From NCBI GenBank assembly GCA_963575745.1, contig CAUYUJ010017660.1:503501-567500 (forward strand): DNA of 64,000 nucleotides. The letters run 5' to 3'. The notes beneath the pieces are model-generated. The model searched no databases and was not told the origin of the DNA. It was given only the letters and a program-made list of their open reading frames with translations. The stretch is from Prorocentrum cordatum. Lineage: Eukaryota; Sar; Dinophyceae; Prorocentrales; Prorocentraceae. Both the position numbers and the translations under genes were made by a program. Positions 42,700 to 53,013 of the stretch are shown piece by piece (within the stretch, counting starts at the first letter, position 1; each line of letters opens with the position of its first letter).

Positions 42700-44382
42700 G
42701 AGACGGTGCGGCGGCGCAGCCGGGCTTTGATTCACCCTCGGGGGACCCAGAACCCCGGCACGTGGCCGCCGCCGAAGCTGGCAACCTCCCGGGCCTGGCG
42801 TGGTGGGATACGTTCGAGCTCCAAGGCGCCCTCCGCGAGCCTGTGCCCACCTGGACGGCTGTCCCAGACAGCCTTGCAGTGGCCGTCGGCGAGCTACTGG
42901 GCGCGGCGCTGAAGGCGGTGGCCGCAGACCCGACCCGAGAGGCTGCCTGGGCGCGCCTGCTGCTCCTGCCGCGCGTGCTCTTCGCCATCCACCCTGCCGG
43001 CGACGACTGGCATGCGGACCAGCCTCCGGTCCCGAAGGTGATCGGCGCCAGGATCCGGCAGGCGTGGGCGGAGGACTGGGCGGGCCTCTGGGCGGCCACA
43101 GCGCGCCCTGGTGACAATGGCGGCGGCGGCAGCCGGCGGCCACCAGACGCCGCGACCCAGACCAAGCGGGTGCACGAACTCATCATGCTGGGTGAGGTGT
43201 CCCGGGCCGCTGCGGCCGCGAGCGGCCCAGGGAAACTCGCCGTGGGGGCGGGGGCGCGCGCCCGCCCGGCCAGCCTTTTCTTCCCCGGGGCTGGAGCCCC
43301 GCGAGTGCCGCCGCCACCACAGCGCCCGCCAGAAGCGTGGGAGGCCGACGCTGCGGAGGAGGCCGCCAGGCATCTGAACAAGTTCCCGCAGAACTCCGGG
43401 CCGGGCCTCATGGGGGCCCGCTATGAACACTGGGCAACGCTTCGTGGGAACGCAGACGGGAAGGAGGCGCTGGTGCAGGTGCTCGCCGTCATCCTGCGCG
43501 GCGAGGCGCCGCCGGCCGCCTCGAAGGCGCTGTTGGGTGGCCGTTTAATCCCGCTCCAGAAACCAGGCAGCAACGACGAAACAGAGGGAGTTCATCGCCT
43601 AGGCGGTGGGGCCGCACCAGTACGGGGTCGGTCGGCGCAACGGCGTGGAGGTCATGCACAAGCTCGTTAACTGCTCCTTAGAGAAGACCCAGAACAGTGC
43701 AGTGCTTTCACTCGATGTGGCGAACGCCTTCAACGAGCTCGACCGGGACGTCGTGCTCCGGGAGGTCGCCCAGCGCCTTCCGCCCCTCGCGCGCCTCGCC
43801 TTGGCGCGGTACGGCGGGGACACCACGCACGGCGCCCACGCGGCCGGAACAACAGCTGAGGTGACGGCGAAACGCGGCCTTGACCAGGGCTGCCCCCTGT
43901 CGCCGGCCTTTTACGCGACAGCCACGGCGAGGCTCTACGAGGAGCTGGCGGCGACCGCCCTCCGGCACGACCCGAACGCACGGGTAGTGGTCTACTTCGA
44001 CGACGTGTTCGTCGTCGGCACGGCGGCGGCGCTCGCCGCGGCCCTCGCCGGCGCCCCGGCTCTCCTGGCAGCGCGCGGCCTCCGCTTGAACGCCGAGAAG
44101 ACCAAGGTGTGGAACCCGCGCGGGCTGCCGCTCCCGCCGAGCCTCGCGGCCGCCACGGTGCCCGACCTCGCGTGCGTGGGCAGCCGCCTCCCATTCGTCT
44201 GCGGAGGGGCGGCGGCGGACGACCTCGGCCAGAACCCCGCGGGAACGAGCTTCGGCGCGGCGGCCGTGCCCGAGTCGGTGACCCGCCACTTGCGCGCGTT
44301 CCTGGCGAGACTGGGGCACCTGCGCGAGCGCGGCCTCCGGCTCCAGGACGAGCTCGCGCTCCTTTGGGCACGTTTGTCTTAA
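42700..44382 (+). pseudogene. Reverse transcriptase of RLE-type LINE
   Basis: Begins after a GAG microsatellite (42655-42700). The N-terminal region runs to about 43590 (FPQNSGPGLMGARYEHW near 43381, GGRLIPLQKPG near 43537). After a frame change the palm is very clear: GPHQYGVGRRNGVEV at 43609, motif A VLSLDVANAFNELDR near 43703, motif B RGLDQGCPLSPAFY near 43873, motif C VVVYFDDVFVVG near 43984 and motif D GLRLNAEKTKVW near 44077. All catalytic Asp residues are kept. The frame ends at TAA 44380-44382 but homology continues in other frames. Confidence 0.8.
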
Positions 44383-45516
44383 TGGAGCCGCCCTCCACCA
44401 CGCGCGCGCGCACCTGCTCGACGAGGCCCGGCCCCGCGCCTACGACGACCTGGTCTTGCGACGCGCGGAGGGCGCTGGGGCAGCCGTTCACCGCGACCGC
44501 GCGCGAGACGGCCTACCTGCCCCTGGCGCGCGGCGGCCTTCGCTGGCACAGCTTGGAGCAACGGCGTCTGCCTGCGCGCGTGGGCCCCTGGCAGGCGTGC
44601 TTGGCGGAAGTGCGCCGTGAGCTGGGCGAGCCCAGCCTCGATGCCTTCGCTGCCTCTTGCACTCAGACGTACGTGGGCGGCGGCCGAGCAGGCGGGGCGG
44701 CTGGCTGGCGCGAGCGCTATATAGCTGGGTCTGCGCCGCAGCGGAGCGCCCGGAGAAGGCGCAGAAGCGCTTGGCTCAGCCGGCGCAGGAGCAGCGGCGC
44801 GCTCGCTTGCTGACCCCCCTGCCCGCGAGCCATGCCGCCGGCCTCCGCTCCGCGGGCGGCAGAGGCGCGGGCGCTTTCCTCCTGCCCCCGACGCGGCGGG
44901 ACCACCTCCTCGCCGACGAGCACCCGCGGTCTGCGCTCGCCCTCCGGCTTTGCTCGCCGCTGCCCGAGGGGGCCAGCCCCGCGCGCTCGCGGCGATGGCG
45001 CGACGGCGCGGCTTGCGGCTGCGACTTGCGGGCGAACCCGGGCCACGCGGCGGGCTGCCCAGCGGGCGGGCTAGCCATCGACATGCGCGATGGCTCGACG
45101 TGGCGTTCGTCGACCCTGTGGCAGGGCGGCAGCGCGTCGACGTCGCAGTCACCGACGCCGCGCTCGGGGCCGGCGCGGGCGCCGGCCGCGGCCGCGCGAC
45201 CCGGGGCGGCGTCGCGGCCGCGGCGGCCGAAGGGCGTAAGCGCCGGCGCTACCCGGGGCTTACGCTGCATGCCTTCGCCGTGGAGACGCTGGGCCGGCCT
45301 GGCATGGAGGCGCAGGCCCTGCTGCGCACCTGGGCCGCCAGGGGCCCGCAGATCCTCCGCGACGATGCAGCGCGGCAGCGCAGAGGCATGGCGCACGGCC
45401 GCGCTGCCGCAGCAGGGCGCCGCGGCGCGGCGGCTGCCCGCCGCGGACCCCGGCGCGCCGCCTGCGCGGCACGCGCGGCGCGCCTGAGCTCGCCCGCTCG
45501 GGCGGCTGCGCGCTGA
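44383..45516 (+). pseudogene. Zinc knuckle and restriction-like endonuclease end of RLE-type LINE
   Basis: Frame-broken continuation. It contains GQPFTATARETAYLPLARGG near 44477, LGEPSLDAFAASC, then GAGAFLLPP and LLADEHPRSALALRL near 44910-44950, a CCHC-like CGCDLRANPGHAAGC near 45015 and, in another frame, RWLDVAFVDP, RQRVDVAVTDAAL near 45129, EGRKRRRYPG and HAFAVETLGRPG. The DV.V...K...Y...VET pattern fits a PD-(D/E)XK-type restriction-like endonuclease as found in R2/CRE-like LINEs. At least three frameshifts. Confidence 0.55.
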
Positions 45517-45980
45517 CCGCGCGCTCGGCGCGGCCAGCGAGCGGGCCCGACGCGCTGGCCGGCAGGCGGGGGCGGCGCTGCTCCTGGCCGCCGCTGCTGG
45601 GCGTGCGGGTAGCGGCGCGGGACTGCTGCTGCGCGGGCTGACCTGGGCGCGCTGGCGCGCTGGCTGACGGCGGCGGGGCGGGGCGGTGCGGTGCTGCGGG
45701 CGACGGGCTGGCGCCTGGCGGCGGGGCCGCGGCGCCTGGCGGCGGGGCCGCGGCGCCCGGCGGTGGGGCCGCAGGGCCCAGGCCGCGGGCCAGGCGGCCA
45801 CGAGGGCGAGGCGCTCGCCTACGTGGTCCCGGGTAAGCCAAGCATAGGGCCCGGCCGGCGCACCCTTTCCTCCTCGGGGGCGGCTCGCCGCCGAGCGGTG
45901 GGCCGCATATGGGGCGGGGGGTGGGAAGTTGCGCCAGCCCACCCGGCCGCAGGGAGAGACCCGCGCGCGGCGAAGGGGGG
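45517..45980. other. GC-rich spacer with GGGGCCGCGGCGCC repeats
   Basis: Holds GCGGGGCCGCGGCGCCTGG-like tandem repeats at about 45715-45780. No gene seen. Confidence 0.4.
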
Positions 45981-45986
45981 GGGGAT

Positions 45987-46018
<32 letters not shown>

Positions 46019-46945
46019 GAGGAGGAGGAGCAGGCGGAGGAGGCAGGCGGAGGCGGCGGCGGAGCGGGGAGGAGGCGGAGGCGGAGGCGGATGGCGGAGG
46101 CGGAGGCGAGGCGGGGAGGCGGAGCGGAGGACGGAGCGGAGGCCGGAGACGGAGGGGAGGAGGAGGCAGGTAGGAGGAGGAGGAGGCGGAGGAGGAGGAG
46201 GAGGAGGGGGGAGGGCGGCGGAGGAGGAGGAGGAGTGGGGGAGGGGGATGGGGAGGGGGAGGCGGAGGGGGAGGGGGAGGGGGGGGGGAAGGGGGGGGAA
46301 GGGGGGGGGCGGGGGAGGGGGGGGGAGGAGGAGGGGTAGGAGGAGGAGGAGGAGAGGGGGAGGGGAGGAGAAGGAGGAGGAGGGAGGGGGGAGGGGGAGG
46401 GTGGAAAGGGGAGGGGGAGGGGAGGAGGGGGGGGAAGGGGGGGGGAGGGGGGGGGAGGGAGGGGGGAGGGGGGGGAGGGGGGGAGGGGGCTCTTTTTTCT
46501 TGGGGCGAGGGGGGGGGGGGGGAGGGGGGGAGGGGGGGGGGGGGGGGGGGGAGGGGGGGGGGAGCGGAGGCGGAGGCGGAGGCAGGCGGGAGCGGAGCGG
46601 AGGCGGAGGCGAGGCGGGGTGGCGGGCGGAGGAGGCGGAGCGGAGGCGGAGGCGGAGGCGGGGAAGCGGGGAGGCGGAGGCGGAGGCGGAGGCGGAGGCG
46701 GAGGCGGAGGCGGAGGCGGAGGCGGAGGCGGAGGCGGAGGCGGAGGAGGGGCGGAAGCGTGAGGCGGAGGCGGAGCGGAGGCGGAGGCGGAGGCGGAGGC
46801 GGAGGCGGAGGCGGAGGCGGAGGCGGAGGCGGAGGCGGAGGCGGAGGCGGAGGCGGAGGCGGAGGCGGAGGCGGAGGCGGAGGCGGAGGCGGAGGCGGAG
46901 GCGGAGGCGGAGGCGGAGGAGGAGGAGGAGGAGGAGGAGGAGGAG
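45981..46945. repeat. GGA and GGAGGC microsatellite, about 1 kb
   Basis: GGA and GGGGGA units with long G runs to about 46560, then nearly perfect GGAGGC hexamers (46660-46745 and 46760-46918) ending in GGA triplets. The purine strand is the plus strand. Gly/Glu/Arg frames, including one of about 700 codons on the minus strand, are artefacts. Confidence 0.95.
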
Positions 46946-46967
46946 CCCGTAGCCATTTTGGCTCAAA
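46946..46967 (+). other. Relict spliced leader at LINE 5' end
   Basis: CCGTAGCCATTTTGGCTCAA at 46947-46966 matches 20 consecutive bases of the conserved dinoflagellate spliced leader; the last base (G in the leader) is A here. No GT donor follows, so this is not an SL RNA gene. It lies directly between the GGA repeat and the LINE ORF1 leader. Confidence 0.9.
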
Positions 46968-47120
46968 AGCAATTGCCCGAAGACTGCCAGGGCTTGGCAG
47001 TACTCGGTTAGGGCTCAGGGTGCCGCAGGGCGTCGACCTTCTTTTCCTGTTTCACACCGCGCTGGTCCGCCCTGTTGGGATCATAACAGATTGCTTCTCG
47101 TTCTCTGTTCGTGCGCGCGG

Positions 47121-48309
47121 ATGGCCAGCGGACCCGGCGCCTTCGTTGACTGTGACGATGAGCAAGGTCGCGCCCCTCTCGCGGGCTGGGAGTACCCTGA
47201 CGACTGGACGAGGGCCTCATCTCAGCAGCGCCAGGCTGCGATGGCTGGTCTATCTCAGGCACCGATATTTCCAGAGGATTCAGGCAGACCACCGTCTACT
47301 CCGATTGGGGGAGCTGCCACTCCGATTCTTGCTGCAGTTGCGACCCCGCAGCGCGCCCGCCCTCGAGATTCAGATGGCGAGGTGGGAAACAAGCGGCCAC
47401 GCGCGACGGATGCCGACCTCGAGGACCTCAGGCAGCACGTGGACAATGCCAAGGCCGAAGTCATGCGCTCGCTCGCCGCGGTCCAGGCGGGCCTCGCAAC
47501 TGTCGGCAATTCTCCCACCAGCCACTGCCGAACCCTCGACCTGCAGACGGGAAGAAGATTCAATCAAGTCAATGAGGAGATCCGTGAGCAGAACGCCAAG
47601 ATCTCGGCGCTCCAGGAAGATTACGTGACCTTCGGCAACTACTGGGTGCAGTTCGTGCTGAGCAACCTGAAGTCACAGCTGCCGCGGCTGGTGGCAATGG
47701 ATCATGGAGGCTTCGAGCGGAAGACCGACAGCACGGTCGCCAGATTGCGCACTAGGGATGCCGCCCCCAAGCAGAACGCTCTCGTTGGCTTCCAGCTTGT
47801 CCTGGAGATGGCCAACATCCCGACCGAAGACGTGGACATCGAAGGCGGCCCTCTCGAAGAAGTTCCAGAATCGTTTCAAAGGTGCCGCAGGTTGTGCCGC
47901 TAGAAGGGTCAACCAAACGTTGTCTGCCATGCGCGCGCTGGGGCCGTAAGGCGGCTGGAGACAACCCTCGGCCCAGGCGGCGACGAATGGCGACGCGCCG
48001 ATGTATGTCAGTAGTGACAAGAACGCGTTCCAGATCCAGCGTGAGATCGGGCCCAAACGTCTCCGCGGTGGACTCGAGGAGCTCTACCCTGGCAAGCGCT
48101 TCTACATGGATAAGGTCAGAGGCGAGATCAGCCTCAATTGGAAAGCACTCGTTCGTCTCACCCCGAAGCCTGGTCAGTCCGAGCCCCCGCTGCTGGAGTG
48201 GGCCAAGGACCACGTCGAGGCCGCCGGCCTGGACAAGGTGCAGATGGCCGCGAAGTGCGAGTCGCTCTTCTCGCGGGCCGACGACGCTGCGCCCGAGTGG
48301 CGTCTTTAG
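47121..48309 (+). pseudogene. ORF1 of spliced-leader LINE
   Basis: The first ATG after the leader region that gives a long frame is at 47121; this frame ends at 47903. It has an acidic N-terminus, a DSDGEVGNKRPRATDAD-type basic stretch and a coiled coil (QVNEEIREQNAKISALQED). The coding signal moves to another frame near 47890-47950 and continues as RRLETTLGPGGDEW and MYVSSDKNAFQIQREIGPKR to TAG 48307-48309. The fold is not recognised; position and coiled coil suggest an RNA-binding ORF1 protein. Confidence 0.55.
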
Positions 48310-48379
48310 CGAGTTCTTCCACCTGCGGGCAGGTGGGCGGCAGGACTTTAAATCTCTTTCGCGCTGAAGCTTGAATGCC

Positions 48380-48463
<84 letters not shown>
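48380..48463. repeat. CT dinucleotide microsatellite
   Basis: About 40 CT repeats with one TTTC interruption, located between ORF1 and the endonuclease of the spliced-leader LINE. Confidence 0.95.
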
Positions 48464-48468
<5 letters not shown>

Positions 48469-48489
48469 CACCGCGACCCTCACCTCCGC

Positions 48490-49300
48490 GCGATTAAGTT
48501 CAACTACCTCTCTCCCCTACTCTCCAACTCCAGCATCGCTGGCGTCCAGGAATCCCGCGGCAGCGAAGCTGAACTAGCCCGCTACCTCTACCATGCCCAC
48601 AAGAAATGTGACGTGTTCTCCCCCTTCTGTGTCAACGATGATGGGTCCCGACGCAATGCTGGTGGTGTGATTGCGTTCTTCCCTCCGTGTCCTCCTACCT
48701 TACCTGGCCAGGGAGTTAACTGCTATGAAGGTAATCAACTTGGGGAGCCTTGCGAAGCGGGCGCTCTTCCAGATGAGGATTTCAAGGCTGCTTACTCGCG
48801 GCAAGTTGTGCTTGTGACGGTGCGGGTGCTTCGGGTCAAGCTTATCCTGGGGAGTAGTGGCGCGCGTCGTCTACCCATTGCAGCACGCACAATTTGGGGT
48901 TGCCAACGGAAAACGGCGGGTGATTTTGGCAATCCGACGGGACCTGGCTGCCGCAAGGGAAGCACCACATACCCGACTGCTTTTTGACGCAGGTGACTTC
49001 GGCATCTCTTCGACGCCGCCCAGGGCGCTGGCGCCGGAGAACGCGCAGAATCCTGGGCACGGCTACAGCGACTGGCACGCCACTCAGGACAGGCAGTGGG
49101 CCTCCGTCCTCTCCTCCCTCACCGAGATCGATATCGACGACCCCGCCCGCATCTCGACTGCGACGGAGACGACCTCCACGATCGACCGACTTTGTGTCTC
49201 TGCCAGGCTGGGTAGTCATACAGAGCCATGCGACGGGATACACCAAAGGGCAGGTTGAAATTTTGAACCACAAGGGGACGTCCGACCATGTTGGGATAGC
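48490..49300 (+). pseudogene. APE-like endonuclease of spliced-leader LINE
   Basis: Pieces in different frames: NSSIAGVQESRGSEAEL near 48526 (QE catalytic position), NAGGVIAFFP near 48655, LLFDAGDFG near 48979, TSTIDRLCVSAR near 49174 and, in the next frame, GTSDHVGIAVDL near 49275 (SDH motif). These are the ordered motifs of LINE APE endonucleases, which nick target DNA. Two or more frameshifts break the domain. Confidence 0.65.
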
Positions 49301-51984
49301 CGTGGACCTCCGTCCGGCTCCTCTCAGGGGCCCCGCCACCCAACCAATTCCCAAGGCCATCTTCAGCTCCCCCATCTTCCGTCACTTCGTCCAGGCCAAC
49401 TTCGACGCTTGCGACCTCTCTCCCCTTGCCCCATCTCTCCGACTCCAGATTTGCGAACAACTATTTCGGGATGCTGCAGGGTTTACCCGTCAGGCTATCC
49501 TAACTAAGGAACCCCACTCCCGACTGGCGCAGATTATGCTCTTGCGGTCAATTGCTCGCGCGGTCTGGAGGCGAGACGTTCGCCTGGGCAGTATTTTGGT
49601 GCAGGCGCACCCTCTGGCCGCTCGGCGCGTCGAGGTGTCGGTGGCCGCCCAGACTGTTTCGCTGCTCTTTCCCGGGGAGTTGCCCGACCTGCTGGGCCGA
49701 CTCCAGGGCGAGGATTTAGAGCGCGAGCGAACCGAACACCAACAAGCCTTACAAAATCCTTCCCAGGCTTCTGCTCAGCGTCAAATCAGACAGCGTCTCC
49801 GACGGCTCGAGACTCGCGCTAGAATATGGGCCCCGTTCGACCGACGTCTTACCCTGAAAGCCATCAAGGTGGACAACGAGGTTTATGTGGACCCTGGCCA
49901 GAAGCAAGTTGAGATCTCGAAGTACTGGGGGGAGGTGTTTTCGCCGAAAACAACATCGAGCAACAGAGCCAAAGCCTGCATCGAGCGGTCCTCCTCCCAC
50001 TGCGACCTCTCCCACCTCCCACCTCCAACCTGCCGGCAGCTGGAAAACCACGTTCGGCGTCAGCGCCACTCCGAACCAGGCCCCGATAGGATTCCCTATG
50101 CTGCGTGGCAGCAGGTTCAAGGTGCGATCGATGTACTCGACGCTTGATGGTGGTGGGTGCTGGACGGCGGCGCGCTCGGCCACGATTTCAATTTCTTGCT
50201 GGGCGCTTTCCTGCCGAAGGGGAACCGGGGCGGGGGCGAATTCGGAGCCATCCGTACTGCGAATAATATACGGCCTCTTGGGCTTAAGAATGCTGATGAC
50301 AAGATTTTGGTGGGGGTGTGCCTGAGTTCGTTTGCGCGGCGCTGGCCAACCGTGGCGCGTTCGATCCAGCGCGGTTTTATTGCTGGCAGGCAACTTGGCG
50401 ACAACATTGTCCAGTTGGACACTGCTGCCAGATGCTGCGCCATGTCTAGCTCGGCCGACGTCGACCTTCCTGCCCCCCTCTCATTCGACTTCTCCCAGGC
50501 TCTCCCCTCGCTGGCTCACGAGTGGATGCTGATGGTTCTGGGTGCTCTCCGCCTTCCCCCTCCCCTCTGCTGCTTCATACCGTACATCTACTCCAATGTG
50601 ATATGCTGGGCCATTCCTGGGGAATCAATGGTCTATCTCTTTGGCATCGGCTCTGGCATAATTCAAGGCTGCCCAGGAAGTGGGCTTCTCTACGCGGTGA
50701 CCACAGACTGCTTCCTCCTGGATTTCCAGGAACACATTGACCACAGCGGGGTGAAGTCAAAGCGTGTGCTGATGATATCGGAGCCACGGTAAAAAAAAAT
50801 GCAGCACGTGGTCCAACGCGCGCGCATCTTTAAGGTTGCCTCCGACATTGCCCGGCTCAAGGCGGTCAAATGCATGATCGCCCCGCTCAGTGGCCCATTC
50901 TCACAAACACTGGCCGCTCTGCACAGACAGAAGTTGTCCAGCCTCGCCCCCGATTGGAAAGACTTCGGGATCTTTGTGGACCTACTGCAGCTGGGAGTGC
51001 GGTTGCGGCCGAATTCTGACACAAAAAGTTGGAGTGGTCCGCTCGATAAGCATCGGGAACGAGGCCGCTCACTTGCGAGCTCGCGCGCCCCGCCCATGAT
51101 CGCCGAGAACCTGCCTGCTCGGCGCGTCGTTCCCGCGTTTGGATACGTGGCGCAATTTCTCCCCTATCCCGTCGACCTCCCTCGGCATGAAGATGCGATG
51201 TTGGCGAGAAGATTTCGGTGACCTCACTGTGATCTTACTCGATCGGCTTGGAGCTCCATGGGCTCCTGGGGCGGCCCGAAGATCCCCTCCCTCCAGGTGC
51301 TCTCCCTCGCCACTCGTGCCCGAGCAGCAGCCTCCGCGTTTTTGTCTTGGAAAATTTGCCACCGCAGGCTGGAACTGACGGCCGTGCCCTGCCTGGGCCT
51401 CGGGGAAATTGATCGCGGAAAAACTGAGCCCCCGCTGGTGGAGTTCGAAAGCCATCTGCGAGCGCATGTTTGAGGCCTCCGAGTCCTTCCCCTCGCATCC
51501 CCGTCGCAGAGTCCCCCGCCCCCTGGTCGCCCAGGCTCTGTGGGATCGTGAGCAAGCCCTGAGCCGTAGCAATAAGATGTACAAGTTACAGCGCGCCCTC
51601 ACCCTCTCGTATAATACTGCCCTCCTCCCTGACGGTTGGACCGATGTGTTCCGTCGTCGTCTTTCTGGTGCGTTCCCGAATCGTGCCCTGGCTAATCGCG
51701 GCCTCAATTGGGCCGAAATTCAGCAGAGTATGAAAGCTGTGAGGCCATGTTTGTCGTTAGCTGTGCTTGGAGCCCTCAGTAATAATTGGCGCGCGGACAG
51801 CAGGTTCCAGCCTGCGACGGAATCCCGCTGCGTGTTCGGCTGCCCGCAGGCCCCTGACAGCTTGATCCATTATCTGCCCTGTTCTCGTATGTCCCCTCTT
51901 CTCCGTTCTCTCGTTGGGTTCCCCCTGCCCTCTTGCCCCCTCGCCCTCCTTGGTCTCATCCATCCATGCCGGGAGATGTGGTAG
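49300..51984 (+). pseudogene. Reverse transcriptase of spliced-leader LINE
   Basis: The linker and RT start run to 50147 (RHSEPGPDRIPYAAW near 50065). The core is 50157-50792: IRPLGLKNADDKIL near 50252, RGFIAGRQLGDNIVQLD near 50370, motif A PLSFDFSQALPSLAHEW near 50475 and motif B GIIQGCPGSGLLY near 50657. Motif C, ACADDIGATV at 50762-50791, is in a different frame, and the original frame returns after an A9 run at 50791-50799 (motif D region LKAVKCMIAPL). The thumb follows and the last frame (51409-51984) ends with a CCHC knuckle CVFGCPQAPDSLIHYLPC near 51829. Confidence 0.75.
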
Positions 51985-52555
51985 ATAATGCTGGAAGGTG
52001 GTGCGGCAGGGGATTCTAGGTTTCGAGAGAGTTGGAAGATTGCAGATGATTGAGGTTGCAAGGGTTAGGACAGGACTCGACATGATAGATACAGAGCACA
52101 TGTAACCTAGGAGGTGCCCTGGTCAGGGTCGGGTGCGATTTGGTGGGTTCGATCTTACGCTGATCGGCACGACGCGCATGCGCATCGCGCAAAACCATTG
52201 GAACAAATTGCGCAACAAGCGTTCGGACACTTGTAGGTCGCAATGGGAAGCACCACGATAGCACGTATCAGGAATCAACGAATCTAAAGGGTAATATACG
52301 ATGTCATGGATAACGGCAGGACGATTTACGGTAGGTAGGGCGCGGACGCGAAACGACAGGGGGGAACCAACAGCGAACAAATGCAGCTGAAAAATATCAT
52401 ATGCAGTAGGGCTTGACACGGACATACACAGTAGAACCTAGCATGGTAGAACGGGGATGGGACGCGCATCCCAGAAGCTCATTGGTGTTGGCACCCCTGG
52501 GGGCTTGGGGGTTGCAGAGCCTTGAATCTTGAATCTTGAATCTTGAATCTTGAAG

Positions 52556-53013
52556 CCGCTGCCCCCCTACCCCATCGGCCCCCAGGACCCCCGCCCCTGC
52601 TCCGACGCCAGGGAAAGCGGTGGCAAGTCACCCATGTTTCCCCGGCGCTATCACCTCGAGAGCGGGAGCGCTCAATCTTTGCCGTGCCGGCGCTGCTCTC
52701 CCGCGCCGTCGCGCGGCTGGCGACTTGGTCTGGCCCAAACAGCTTGTCTGTCTTCTCAACTTTTCCTTTCTCTCCTCTTCGCCTCGCCCTTGGGTCTGTC
52801 CTGGAGCCTGGAACCTGGAGCCTGTTATGGAGCCTGCGGAACCTTCCCTCGGTCCTTGGAGTTCGGGCCCATGGGTGGAGGGGGGCCTCGCGTTTCGATG
52901 GCTGTTTAGGGTCTTTCCGCTGCCCCGCAAAGATTTCAGTGATGTTTTTCGCATGTCACCCCCCCTCGCCCTCGTCTTCGTCCGTAGCGTTGGCTTTTTT
53001 TTCTCGCTGAGGC
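52556..53013. other. Intergenic, no gene seen
   Basis: Contains a short CCTGGAGCCTGGAACCTGGAG repeat-like cluster near 52802 in C/T-rich sequence. Nothing else recognised; may hold the leader of the downstream frame. Confidence 0.4.

Larger units (their letters stand above)
46946..52555 (+). mobile_element. LINE with spliced-leader 5' end and TTGAATC 3' tail
   Basis: A 5.6-kb element with both termini recognisable. The 5' end is a dinoflagellate spliced leader and the 3' end is four copies of TTGAATC plus TTGAA at 52522-52554. Inside are a frameshifted ORF1 (47121-48309), a CT microsatellite (48380-48463) and an ORF2 with endonuclease, reverse transcriptase and a C-terminal CCHC knuckle. It differs from the tandem elements at 12075-29232 in having no RNase H or methyltransferase. 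The 5' terminus implies that a trans-spliced RNA was the template of reverse transcription. Confidence 0.75.

Noticed and set aside
46946-46967. A spliced-leader RNA gene
   Set aside because: The leader is not followed by a GT donor or an Sm-site region; a LINE leader and ORF1 follow instead.
44776-46972. Very long minus- and plus-strand frames (up to about 700 codons) over the GGA/GGAGGC tract
   Set aside because: They are Ala/Ser/Pro, Leu/Arg or Gly/Glu/Arg homopolymers produced by a microsatellite without stop codons, not proteins.
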